Positions 26,600 through 35,035 of a stretch of 64,000 nucleotides of DNA are shown one piece after another. The position numbers and the translations under genes are program-made. The notes below the pieces were generated by a model. The model was not told the DNA's origin, did not search any database, and saw only the letters and a list, made by a program, of their open reading frames with translations. Each line of letters starts with the position of its first letter. Positions within the stretch are counted from its first letter, which is position 1. The DNA is from DYHD01 sp037445375 (GTDB lineage Bacteria; Nitrospirota; Thermodesulfovibrionia; Thermodesulfovibrionales; Dissulfurispiraceae), in the NCBI GenBank assembly GCA_037445375.1, contig JBBIKS010000005.1, positions 45,765 to 109,764 of the forward strand, in the 5' to 3' direction.

Positions 26600-27637
26600 A
26601 TGAAGCTCACAGTTAAAATCAAACTGCTTCCGACCAAAGAGCAGAAAATTTCTCTGGTGAGAACCATCGAGATTTTCAACGAAGCCTGCAACTACATTTC
26701 TATGATTGCCTTTAAGGAGAAGAAATTCGGGCAGGTCGGACTTCACCATCTCGTCTATGCTGTTGTCCGGGAGAGATACGGTCTTTCCGCACAACTCACC
26801 GTTAGGGCTATTGGCAAGGTTGCCGAATCCTATCGGGCTGATAAAAAGTGTCTCCATATTTTCAAGAAACATTCTGCTGTTGTTTATGACAATCGTATTC
26901 TCTCCTTTAAAAATCTTGATACTGTTTCCATTCTCAGCATTGACGGCAATCTTTTTCTTTGTTTGTGCATAGAATTGCCCGATGGCACTCCGATTGATCC
27001 TAGCGGGATACTCGGAGTTGATTTTGGCATCATCAATCTTGTTACTACCAGTGATGGCGAAAAGTTTTCCGGTCAGCAGGTTGATAATGTGCGTAAATGT
27101 ATGACTAGGCTTAAAAAGTCTTTGCAGAAACGTGGCTCTAAATCTGCCAAAAGACATCTGAAAAAACTCTCTGGTCGGGAAAGAAGATTCAAAAGACATA
27201 CAAACCACACCATTTCCAAAAGAATCGTTCAAATTGCCAAAGACACCCAACAAGCTATTGCGATTGAAAATCTCAATGGCTTTAGGGTCACGGTTCAGAA
27301 AACGCAAAAAGAACGATTTGGGAAGTGGGCCTTTGACGAACTTAGACAATTTATTGAATATAAGGCGAAGTTGTCCGGTATTCCCCTGATTACAGTTGAT
27401 CCAAGGAATACTAGCCGAACTTGTAGCCAATGCGGGCATATTGCTAAGTCCAATCGTAAATCTCAATCTAAGTTTGTTTGTGGTCAATGTGGTTTTTCCC
27501 TTAATGCGGATGTAAATGCCGCAATCAATATTGCTTTAAGGGCGTCTGTAAGCACGCCTATCGCAGTCCACGCTCCAATCGTCGCTGTTGCTCCCTCTCT
27601 TGGAACTGCAATGCCCCGTCAGCTTGCTGCGGGGTAG
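26600..27637 (+). CDS. tnpB: TnpB RNA-guided nuclease, intact
   Basis: Protein of 345 residues, ancestor-type relative of Cas12. N-terminal helix-turn-helix/wedge region, RuvC-I GILGVDFGIINLVTT (Asp141), RuvC-II IAIENLNGF (Glu223), zinc ribbon CSQC (275-278) and CGQC (294-297), RuvC-III LNADVNAAINIA (Asp304), short tail whose DNA forms the right end/omega-RNA. All catalytic residues are kept. The guide would be read from the flank after about 27641. Confidence 0.9.
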   Translation: MKLTVKIKLLPTKEQKISLVRTIEIFNEACNYISMIAFKEKKFGQVGLHHLVYAVVRERYGLSAQLTVRAIGKVAESYRADKKCLHIFKKHSAVVYDNRILSFKNLDTVSILSIDGNLFLCLCIELPDGTPIDPSGILGVDFGIINLVTTSDGEKFSGQQVDNVRKCMTRLKKSLQKRGSKSAKRHLKKLSGRERRFKRHTNHTISKRIVQIAKDTQQAIAIENLNGFRVTVQKTQKERFGKWAFDELRQFIEYKAKLSGIPLITVDPRNTSRTCSQCGHIAKSNRKSQSKFVCGQCGFSLNADVNAAINIALRASVSTPIAVHAPIVAVAPSLGTAMPRQLAAG

Positions 27638-27644
27638 TTTACTT

Positions 27645-27680
27645 CGGCTGATATTCCAACAAGAGTATCAGCCGTTTTTT
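27645..27680 (+). terminator. Rho-independent terminator
   Basis: Stem CGGCTGATA (27645-27653) with TATCAGCCG (27666-27674) followed by six T. Probably the original terminator of the pilus/ASH-protein transcript, now behind the TnpB element. Confidence 0.8.
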
Positions 27681-27717
27681 GATTTCTTTTCGTTTGCAGG
27701 TTCGTCAATAATCGGTC

Positions 27718-27726
27718 TGATATAAT
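27718..27726 (+). promoter_or_regulatory. Extended -10 promoter of the protease gene
   Basis: TGaTATAAT, directly after the terminator and 35 bases before the ATG at 27762. No good -35 is seen. Confidence 0.55.
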
Positions 27727-27761
27727 ATATACAATACAAAAAACAAGGAGGCATTAGATTT

Positions 27762-28790
27762 ATGTTGATTAAAGTTCGTTTTACTTTAGCTTTTCTCTTA
27801 ATAACAGTTCTAACCGTTTTAACTGCCTGCGGAGGCGGGGGAGGCACAGGCGGCAGCGGAGGTGTTTCGCTAACTGTCAGCATTAATCCTGATGATGGGA
27901 TTGCTCTTACGCAAAGCGCAACGCTTAGTTGGTCGTCTGATGGCACATCCGCAACATTAATTACAAAAGAGGTCGCTACAGTTCAGGCGCTAAACAGCGA
28001 GGATAAGCAGGACAACAAACCGCGGGTTATATACAAAAAAGAGGCTGACGGAAGGATAAAGATAACGCATATTTTCTATGAGGATGACCTAAAGAAGAAG
28101 GCTGAACAGAAAGCCGCGACTATCGAAGAAAAAACGATTGCCACTACCACCCTTCCGCCAAGCGGTTCGATGCAGGTTAGCCCGACAAAGACGACCATTT
28201 ACACTATAAGAGCTACAGGAGCTAACGGCAGTTCTGAAAAGAGCGTAACTTTGACTGTTATTCCGCATACGCCAGATGAATTAGTGCTTACTTATAACAT
28301 TCAGCCGGAATATTGGATTTACGGCTTAAAGGGGAAAACTATGCGATGGGAAAATGGGTTTGTAGATGTGCATGATTCCACCGGCTTTACAAGGTTGCAG
28401 GAAGGGCTTGATAAATGGAATCGAGCAATCGGCGGACCCGTAACATTTAGAAAAAGCACGAATCCGAACAGCTTTATCAAGGTTTATTATAATGCCGCAA
28501 GGATAGAGGAGATGGGTGCTTCTGTTTGCGGGGCGGCTTCTGTTTGGATTGTCAACGCAAGCGCCGACGATTTCCGGATAGCTGGCGGGGAAGTATTACT
28601 GCATCCCAATCGGTGTGCAGGGAGTCTCGGTGTTTTTATACACGAGGTTGGTCATGTGATAGGCTTTAACAAGCACACTAAAAACGGGGGTATTATGGAC
28701 GCTTCTATAACCACCGAGGAGATTGACTTACTCGCAAGGATAATGATAAGAAGGCTATACGAACTCCCCGTAGGAACGGCTTTGTATTAA
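27762..28790 (+). CDS. Lipoprotein zinc metalloprotease (metzincin-like)
   Basis: Protein of 342 residues, Shine-Dalgarno aaggagg. Lipoprotein signal with LTVLTACGGGGG (Cys about 24) and a Gly-rich tether. An Ig-like stretch (about 35-165) with a charged insertion precedes a C-terminal protease domain with HEVGHVIGFNKH (294-305) and a Met-turn-like GGIMDAS about 8 residues later. The third His is one residue further away than in standard HExxHxxGxxH metzincins. It is predicted to act at the cell surface or periplasm and is transcribed from its own promoter. Confidence 0.75.
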   Translation: MLIKVRFTLAFLLITVLTVLTACGGGGGTGGSGGVSLTVSINPDDGIALTQSATLSWSSDGTSATLITKEVATVQALNSEDKQDNKPRVIYKKEADGRIKITHIFYEDDLKKKAEQKAATIEEKTIATTTLPPSGSMQVSPTKTTIYTIRATGANGSSEKSVTLTVIPHTPDELVLTYNIQPEYWIYGLKGKTMRWENGFVDVHDSTGFTRLQEGLDKWNRAIGGPVTFRKSTNPNSFIKVYYNAARIEEMGASVCGAASVWIVNASADDFRIAGGEVLLHPNRCAGSLGVFIHEVGHVIGFNKHTKNGGIMDASITTEEIDLLARIMIRRLYELPVGTALY

Positions 28791-28821
28791 ACTGTCATCT
28801 CCATCTACCCAAAAGCACAAC

Positions 28822-28847
28822 TGCGCCACTTCTTCAGGGGTGGCGCA
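28822..28847 (+). terminator. Hairpin after the protease gene
   Basis: 8-bp stem TGCGCCAC / GTGGCGCA with a 10-base loop, no T-run. Likely transcript end or stabiliser. Confidence 0.5.
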
Positions 28848-28917
28848 ATCCCTCTATGAAAGCTCACAAAATTATAACCGTCAACTTTTATTTATAATTA
28901 AAATATTTGTCCTTTTA

Positions 28918-28926
28918 TGCTATACT
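28918..28926 (+). promoter_or_regulatory. Extended -10 promoter of AAA ATPase gene
   Basis: TGcTATACT ends eight bases before the ATG at 28934, so the mRNA would be leaderless or nearly so; no Shine-Dalgarno is seen. Confidence 0.5.
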
Positions 28927-28933
28927 TTTAATT

Positions 28934-30154
28934 ATGATTAAAAGATATATAAAGCGGGAACATTATTTGGATAGGATAAAGCCCTTCATACAGAAAGATA
29001 TTATTAAGGTTCTTGTTGGACAAAGAAGAGTGGGAAAGAGTTATCTGCTCTTTCAAATCATGGATGAACTGCTGAGTATCGGGGTTAAAAATGAAAGCAT
29101 AATTTACATCAATAAAGAATTACACGAATTTGAATCAATCAGGGATTACCGTGATCTTCTGCAATATATAAAACAGGTCACAAAAGGCAAAAGAGCAACT
29201 CTTTTTATAGACGAGATTCAGGGTATCTCACGATTTGAAAATGCACTTAGGGACCTCCATGCAAGCGGGAAATATGATATTTACTGCACTGGTAGCAACG
29301 CTGATTTGCTATCGGGGGAATTGGCGACATATCTATCCGGGAGATATATTGAAATACATGTTTATAGCCTCACATATTCAGAGTTTATGTTATTTCACAA
29401 GCTGAATAATTCGGAAGATGCTTTTTTAAAATATTTAAAGTATGGAGGACTTCCCTACCTGATAAATCTGGAATTGGAAGATACCATTGTTTATGATTAT
29501 CTAAAAAGCATAACCAATACAATCATGTTGAAGGATGTAGTTGCAAGATATAAGATAAGAAATATAGCCTTTCTTGAACGGCTGTTGGAATATCTTGCAG
29601 ACAATGTTGGTAGTCTTATCTCTGCAAAGAAGATAAGCGATTTTCTCAAATCTCAAAAAACGAATATTTCTCCAAATGTTGTGCTAAATTATCTTCATTT
29701 TCTCTCCACTGCATTTCTTATTTTTAAGGTGCAGCGATCCGAAATAGGAGGGAAAAAGATTTTTGAAATAAACGAGAAATACTATTTTCAGGACTGTGGG
29801 CTAAGGCATTCTCAGATTGATTACCGTCTATCTGATATAAACAAGATGCTCGAAAATGTTGTGTATATGCACTTGCGCGCATCGGGATACACTGTTACAG
29901 TCGGACAGCTTGGCAATAGAGAGATTGATTTTGTATGTGAGAGAAAAGGCGGTAAATTGTACGTTCAGGTGGCATATTTAATTCCTGACAAAAAGGCATG
30001 GGATAGAGAATTTGGAAATCTCCTTAAAATTCAAGACAACTATCCTAAATTCGTTGTTTCTACAGATAAGATGATAGATGCCGGCGAGAAAGGCATAAAA
30101 CATATGAATGTTTTGGAGTTCTTAGCAATGCCGCCGGGAAGTCCCCTTCCGTGA
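28934..30154 (+). CDS. AAA_14/DUF4143 ATPase
   Basis: Protein of 406 residues from MIKRYIKREHYLDRIKPF. Walker A VGQRRVGKSYLL (about 27-38), Walker B TLFIDEIQGI (about 93-102), sensor-like YCTGSNADLLSG, then the DUF4143 part with a nuclease-fold-like IDFVCERKGGKLYVQVAY near the C-terminus. This family is common in mobile and variable regions; its biochemical role is not established. It stands alone between two secreted-protein genes with its own promoter, and a relative lies at 41418. Confidence 0.85.
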   Translation: MIKRYIKREHYLDRIKPFIQKDIIKVLVGQRRVGKSYLLFQIMDELLSIGVKNESIIYINKELHEFESIRDYRDLLQYIKQVTKGKRATLFIDEIQGISRFENALRDLHASGKYDIYCTGSNADLLSGELATYLSGRYIEIHVYSLTYSEFMLFHKLNNSEDAFLKYLKYGGLPYLINLELEDTIVYDYLKSITNTIMLKDVVARYKIRNIAFLERLLEYLADNVGSLISAKKISDFLKSQKTNISPNVVLNYLHFLSTAFLIFKVQRSEIGGKKIFEINEKYYFQDCGLRHSQIDYRLSDINKMLENVVYMHLRASGYTVTVGQLGNREIDFVCERKGGKLYVQVAYLIPDKKAWDREFGNLLKIQDNYPKFVVSTDKMIDAGEKGIKHMNVLEFLAMPPGSPLP

Positions 30155-30314
30155 GAACAAAGCAGTTCCCAAACATCATTCGATAAAACAACACCCGATA
30201 TAATATCTATTAAATCGACCGCTCTCTTGTCGAATCTGACATGGAGCGGGCTTTTCAAAATCGCGCGGTTTCAAAGAAACAATCAAAACCAGAGAATCAC
30301 TAAGGAGGTTTTAA

Positions 30315-30914
30315 GTGGCGTATAAAGCCAGACTTGCGTTTTTTTTAGGTTTTCTCGTATTGCTCGGTTCTTTATCGGGCTGTGGCGGTGGCGGCGGGGG
30401 TTCTTCCATATCTGACAAGGTATGGTATAACGTCTCGCTCTCAATAAAAATGGACTCAACCAATGCACGTTCATGCAGGGCTAATGTTGATGCCTTCGCA
30501 AATATCTGTGATGATGGGGCATTTTTGATTGAACATTTTAGTCCCGTAACTATTACTCTTACAAGGATGGACAGTAAAGTTGATCCTGGACCTTTATATT
30601 TAGAGAAATACACCATTACATACCTGCCTCACAATCCCGGCAGTCCGATAATTCCGGCATTAACTGTCTATCATACTCAGCAACTTAATGAAGGGGTAAA
30701 TCCACTATTTGTCACGGTAATGGATGTGCAAAGAAAGGAAGCCTTTGCAAACCAGTTTCTAACTGGTCAGCAGTCTATTTCTGCGCTTCCTGTAGGTTAT
30801 ACATTGGCTTATGTATTTTATGGGCGCAATTCTTATGGACAAGAGTGGAAGCATGAGGCACACGCTCCTATATTTGTGGGGCAGTATGACGAGTGCACCG
30901 AATGCTCGATTTAA
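30315..30914 (+). CDS. Lipoprotein of unknown function
   Basis: Protein of 199 residues, GTG start behind aaggagg. Lipoprotein signal LGSLSGCGGGGGG (Cys about 23) with the same poly-Gly tether as its neighbours. The mature part is beta-rich with a Cys pair near 40-50 and CTEC near the end. No family recognised. Confidence 0.65.
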   Translation: MAYKARLAFFLGFLVLLGSLSGCGGGGGGSSISDKVWYNVSLSIKMDSTNARSCRANVDAFANICDDGAFLIEHFSPVTITLTRMDSKVDPGPLYLEKYTITYLPHNPGSPIIPALTVYHTQQLNEGVNPLFVTVMDVQRKEAFANQFLTGQQSISALPVGYTLAYVFYGRNSYGQEWKHEAHAPIFVGQYDECTECSI

Positions 30915-30927
30915 GTTAGGAGGAAAT

Positions 30928-32211
30928 TTGAAAAGACTCTCGATATTATTGTTTCTCATATTGTGCATTGCCGTCTCGGGTTGCGGAGGTGGTGGTTCAA
31001 CCACCGGCAATGCTCCAGACAACCCGAATCCTACAAATCCTGGACAGACGGTAAAGGTGGAGCTTACGACTTCAAACAGGATAGTTCAGACAGGAAACAC
31101 CATTCAGCTTATAGGGCGCGCTCTTGATGCTAATGGAAAAGGTGTATCAGGGGTGGCGATAGTATTCACTTCAACAGGCGTAGGGACGCTCTCGTCAAAC
31201 TATCAGGTCACTAACAGCGATGGTTATGCCTATGCAGGGGTATTTTCCTCAGTAGCAGGTAGCGCAACGGTGAGAGCCTTTAATCAGAACCTTTCGCACA
31301 GCCTTGATGTGTATTTTGCAGATGGAGAGATTAAGAACAAGCTCAAACTGAGCGTTGATAGAAACGGTAACGATGTGTTCGATGAGGCGGTTGACTTTAT
31401 CATATCCGGCACAACGGGAGAGAAGGTCAAGACAAGAGTAACTTATACGGATGGAGGCGGCGCTCCTCTTGCAAACAAGACAGTCAAAGTATTTTCCAAC
31501 TCTACATCTGTAGTATTTGAAAACCCGAACCTTAAGACTGACAATTATGGGAACGCTTCAACATTTATGACCTTTGTAAATCAGCTAAACACCATTTATG
31601 TTGATGTTGTTGGCGAGGCTGATGATGGAACGGTAGGCAGCGTATCATTGAAGGTGCAGGCATTTGTATTAGGCGAGATGCTTATATATGCGGACAAGGT
31701 ATCTATTAAGACTGATGAGACAGCGACAGTAACGGCCTGCTTATATAGTGACTTAGGGCAGCCTATTAAAATGAAGGAGCTAAAGATAAATTTTGGGGTA
31801 TCTCCTTCTGATGCAGGAGAGATATTGCCTTTTGCGTTCACTAACGAAAACGGATGCGCTTCTAACACTTTCAAGCCCTTAAAGGATGGCGATACAAAAG
31901 TAACTGCTTCATTTGCTGATAAAGAGAGTGAGTTGACCATAAAGGTTACCAAGACCGTAAAGCCTTTAACTGTAATACCTTCTACTCCTTCGGTTAAGAA
32001 AGATTCGACTGTTCTGATTATGATTTCCGGCGGTGTAGCTCCATATACGGTTATCTCGCTTCATCCGGAGTTGACCGATCCTGATTCATGGGCTGTGGCA
32101 AATGATGGCGGGACATTTGAAGTAAAAGGCGAAGCGGAAGGCTCGGCCACGCTTGTTGTCAAAGACTCAGTAAACACGATGGTTCAGGTCACTTTAACGA
32201 TCACGCCTTAA
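30928..32211 (+). CDS. Lipoprotein with bacterial Ig-like (invasin/Big_1) domains
   Basis: Protein of 427 residues. I choose the TTG at 30928 because taggagg lies just upstream and it begins a clean lipoprotein signal (LSILLFLILCIAVSGCGGGG). At least three Ig-like domains follow; the first contains GRALDANGKGVSGVAIVFTS and a GYAYAGVFSS strand pattern typical of Big_1. Likely exposed on the surface or in the periplasm. Confidence 0.7.
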   Translation: MKRLSILLFLILCIAVSGCGGGGSTTGNAPDNPNPTNPGQTVKVELTTSNRIVQTGNTIQLIGRALDANGKGVSGVAIVFTSTGVGTLSSNYQVTNSDGYAYAGVFSSVAGSATVRAFNQNLSHSLDVYFADGEIKNKLKLSVDRNGNDVFDEAVDFIISGTTGEKVKTRVTYTDGGGAPLANKTVKVFSNSTSVVFENPNLKTDNYGNASTFMTFVNQLNTIYVDVVGEADDGTVGSVSLKVQAFVLGEMLIYADKVSIKTDETATVTACLYSDLGQPIKMKELKINFGVSPSDAGEILPFAFTNENGCASNTFKPLKDGDTKVTASFADKESELTIKVTKTVKPLTVIPSTPSVKKDSTVLIMISGGVAPYTVISLHPELTDPDSWAVANDGGTFEVKGEAEGSATLVVKDSVNTMVQVTLTITP

Positions 32212-32230
32212 ATCAATCACTACATTTAAA

Positions 32231-32267
32231 AAGAACGCCTGCCCTCTTTGTGGTGGTGGGCGTTCTT
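32231..32267 (+). terminator. Hairpin after Ig-like lipoprotein gene
   Basis: 9-bp stem AAGAACGCC (32231-32239) with GGCGTTCTT (32259-32267), no T-run. It separates this gene from the lytic transglycosylase. Confidence 0.45.
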
Positions 32268-32288
32268 GGGAAGGGGGTTCGGTTAAGT

Positions 32289-32807
32289 TTGCTTAAGAGA
32301 TTTATAATTATTTCATTGTTTATAGTTCTTATGACTTCTTCGATTGCATCGGCATCTATTGACTGGAAGGGGCTTCTGGATACCGGGGAAAGGTGTTCAG
32401 GGCTGTCGAGGGATTTGATCCTATCTGTAATACTTGTAGAAAGCAGCGGCAATCCTCATGCCGTGAACATAAACGGCGTAAGAGGGTTTCAGCCAGCGAG
32501 CGCCGAAGCCGCATTGAAAATCATATACCATTACAACAATTCAAATGTTGATATTGGTTTAATGCAAATTAATTGGAAAACCTGGGGGCCGGTTTATGGC
32601 GTAAAGCCCGCTCAACTCCTTGACCCTCATTACAATGTATGTCTTGGAGCCAAGATACTTCGGGATTATTTGGAGCAGCATAATTGGTCGTGGAAGGGAG
32701 TGGGAAGATATAACGCTGTGAGTCCTAACAAGCAGGCAATATACGCAAAGAAGGTGGCGGCGATGTATTCTCGGGTCAAGAAAGCTAACCGTTCAGGAGG
32801 CGGGTAA
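32289..32807 (+). CDS. Lytic transglycosylase (VirB1/IagB-like)
   Basis: About 172 residues from a TTG at 32289 (aaggggg upstream; start uncertain, the frame is open to 32250). Signal peptide FIIISLFIVLMTSSIASA, then an SLT domain with catalytic Glu in SVILVESSGNPHAVN, DIGLMQINW and GVGRYNA motifs. It opens the peptidoglycan for the transfer apparatus. Starts a run of secreted tra genes. Confidence 0.85.
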   Translation: MLKRFIIISLFIVLMTSSIASASIDWKGLLDTGERCSGLSRDLILSVILVESSGNPHAVNINGVRGFQPASAEAALKIIYHYNNSNVDIGLMQINWKTWGPVYGVKPAQLLDPHYNVCLGAKILRDYLEQHNWSWKGVGRYNAVSPNKQAIYAKKVAAMYSRVKKANRSGGG

Positions 32808-32808
32808 T

Positions 32809-33687
32809 ATGCTGTATTCACCATTAATCGCGGTTTTATTTTCCTTCTTATTATGTTCTTATTCTTATGCAGGGATGTTTTTTACTTGCAATGAAATGGA
32901 CTACTTCTCTACAGAGAAGTCATGCCAAACAAATAAGAAGCAAGCAGCAAACAATAAGCCTTCAAGTCAGAAAGGTTTAGCGCCTGACAATCGTAACAAC
33001 AATGATGAGCAAGGGGATTACGGATTTACTAAAGAGCAAATAGAGTTATGGGCGGAGCCTACGGTAGATGACAGCGGCAGGATAGTTTCAAAGTTACCGC
33101 CTTTGCCTGCCTTGAGAGTTCTGGTCAATCCTACAGAGCAGTCAGCCAAAGAGTATATCGAGTGGAATGAAAAGCGGATGAAGGCTTTGCAGAATGCTCA
33201 AAACTTGGTGAAAAAAGCAAGCGGGATAGACCAGCTTTCGGGTGCGAGTGTTATAGACGACATTAAGAAGGTTAAGAGCGTCAGTTTCTTCTTTTCGCCG
33301 TCATGTCCTTACTCTGAACATCAGGTCCCTGTCCTTGAATCTCTTGCTAAAAAGATAGGTTATAGCAAATTTAGGGCTTATACAACGACAAATGATACGG
33401 GTAAGCTAAATGACTTCGTGCTTAAAACCAAGATGAGGATTAAGGTGTATAAGGATCAAAAGACAGAGGCGGACAATAAGATAACCGGTGTGCCTGTAAC
33501 GATAGTAACCATGGATGACGGCAGAAAGTTAAGGTTTGACGGATTAACGGAGAGCTTCACCGAAAGGCTGGTTAACCCCGCTGATCTGCCCGTATCGCCT
33601 GAGCATCAGATACTTGGTCAACAGCAGGCTGCTGGTGCTGGCTCTTTAAAGCAGGCAGGCGGCGGCAACTGCCCGATAAGCAGATAG
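32809..33687 (+). CDS. Periplasmic thioredoxin-fold transfer protein (TraF-like)
   Basis: Protein of 292 residues. Signal peptide (1-21), a helical linker, and a thioredoxin-like domain (about 150-255) with FFFSPSCPYSEHQVPVLESL and cis-Pro GVPVTIV. The active site is CPYS, so it lacks the second Cys and may act as a chaperone or isomerase-like partner. It starts two bases after the transglycosylase. Confidence 0.65.
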   Translation: MLYSPLIAVLFSFLLCSYSYAGMFFTCNEMDYFSTEKSCQTNKKQAANNKPSSQKGLAPDNRNNNDEQGDYGFTKEQIELWAEPTVDDSGRIVSKLPPLPALRVLVNPTEQSAKEYIEWNEKRMKALQNAQNLVKKASGIDQLSGASVIDDIKKVKSVSFFFSPSCPYSEHQVPVLESLAKKIGYSKFRAYTTTNDTGKLNDFVLKTKMRIKVYKDQKTEADNKITGVPVTIVTMDDGRKLRFDGLTESFTERLVNPADLPVSPEHQILGQQQAAGAGSLKQAGGGNCPISR

Positions 33688-33698
33688 GAGATTATATA

Positions 33699-34286
33699 AT
33701 GTATTTCGCAAAATTATTGTTTTCGATGTTGTGTTTGTTGGTATTGGTGTCATGTTCCGTCAAAGTCAAAGAACTGGAGACTATAAGCAGTGACGGCTAC
33801 TCGCATATAGTATTTAGCGTTTTAACAGATATTCCTCATGCTAAATATGAAGTTAAACAGCTAAAAAAAGAAATAGAGGATACATATCGAAAAGACAAAA
33901 AGTATAGAGATTTAAGGGTATGTCTGTCATATACGCCGGAAGCGATATCTTGTAAAAAGATAAACAAAGACTATCATGCTCATCTGACGATAACAATAAA
34001 GGATTTAGCCGGGATCGGGGATGCCGGCGATGTGTATGGAGACAGGATTGAGGGGAAAGGCTATGTAAAGGCGGTAGTGGGCATTAACGATAAGAACGGG
34101 AAGGTGTTTAAGGAATATGTGCTTGAGAGTTCGGCAAGCCCTGATGAAACCGAGTTAGCGAAAGGAGTCGGAGAGGCAGTGCGAAAGATAGCAAAAAAAG
34201 CGGTAACCATTTCTTTAGACGACATATATTCGTTGTCTAATTTACAAAAAAGCAAAATTCAGACCCAAGAAGGAGGTTCAAATTGA
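33699..34286 (+). CDS. Lipoprotein of unknown function
   Basis: Protein of 195 residues with lipoprotein signal LCLLVLVSCSVKVK (Cys about 19). The mature domain looks alpha/beta; no family recognised. It overlaps the DsbC-like gene by four bases, which places it in the transfer operon. Confidence 0.6.
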   Translation: MYFAKLLFSMLCLLVLVSCSVKVKELETISSDGYSHIVFSVLTDIPHAKYEVKQLKKEIEDTYRKDKKYRDLRVCLSYTPEAISCKKINKDYHAHLTITIKDLAGIGDAGDVYGDRIEGKGYVKAVVGINDKNGKVFKEYVLESSASPDETELAKGVGEAVRKIAKKAVTISLDDIYSLSNLQKSKIQTQEGGSN

Positions 34287-35035
34287 CGGTTAAAAAGACT
34301 TTAAGTGTTTTCGTATGTATATGTTTCATTATGTTTATAGTAACGGTTGACCTGTGGGCTTCTTCGGATAAAGACAAGGGAGCTTCGGCGGCCAAAGCTG
34401 CGAGCAAGTCCAGTTTCTTAAGCGTATCTGAGACGACCAAGATACTAAAGAATCTGAGAGTTATGCAGGGGAATTTTGAGTATGTGAAGTCCGGAGACAC
34501 TTCCGAGAAGTCTTGGAGGGTGCATCTATATAGAGTCAAAAACGAGAATATGTTTTTGCCTCTTGTTGTTTATGTAAACGACAAGGATGTCGTAGTCGGG
34601 GTGCTGGCGAGAAACGGAAAGGTAGTAGTGCCGAACATACCAGTTGATGAGATGCAGCCTGCCGTTAAGGTTGACGCATCAAAACTAAGCAGTAAGGACA
34701 GAAAGGCATATAACTCGGGTGGCAGCGAGACAGTATTTATGTTCTTTGACATGAACTGCCCGCACTGCAAGAAATTCGAGGAAGCCTTGCCTGATTACAA
34801 AGGTAGATACAAGGTGGTAATGAAGCATTTTCCGCTTGATGAACTATTTCCCGGAGCAACTCAGAGAGCAATAGAGAAACAGTGTCAGTGGATGGGTAAG
34901 GGATGCACTGCAGAAAGCGCAAAAAAGATAGTGGAAGAAGATTTAGATCAAGGGCGGAAGATAGGGGTCAACGGAACGCCTTTTTTCATAACGGCTAAAG
35001 GCAACATAATAAACGGACTGCCTGATCTGAGATGA
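34283..35035 (+). CDS. dsbC: DsbC-like thiol:disulfide isomerase
   Basis: Protein of 250 residues with a TTG start behind aaggagg. Signal peptide, an N-terminal domain, and a thioredoxin fold with FFDMNCPHCKKFEEALPDY (CPHC active site) and cis-Pro VNGTPFFITAKG. DsbC proteins fold the Cys-rich TraU and TraN-type proteins of F-type systems; traU follows with a four-base overlap. Confidence 0.85.
   Translation: MTVKKTLSVFVCICFIMFIVTVDLWASSDKDKGASAAKAASKSSFLSVSETTKILKNLRVMQGNFEYVKSGDTSEKSWRVHLYRVKNENMFLPLVVYVNDKDVVVGVLARNGKVVVPNIPVDEMQPAVKVDASKLSSKDRKAYNSGGSETVFMFFDMNCPHCKKFEEALPDYKGRYKVVMKHFPLDELFPGATQRAIEKQCQWMGKGCTAESAKKIVEEDLDQGRKIGVNGTPFFITAKGNIINGLPDLR

Larger units (their letters stand above)
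26500..27641 (+). mobile_element. TnpB-only IS200/IS605-family element, apparently complete
   Basis: Left-end hairpin CCCCGC-tgcttgcg-GCGGGG (26512-26531) and a matching right-end hairpin (27614-27634, CCCCG ... CGGGG with a shared cttgc core) flank an intact tnpB. The right end finishes about ggggtagtttac. It lies between the ASH-repeat gene and that gene's likely terminator (27645). No tnpA. Confidence 0.75.

Noticed and set aside
26429..27487. Long minus-strand ORF of 352 codons
   Set aside because: It is the shadow of tnpB, which has all catalytic motifs on the plus strand.
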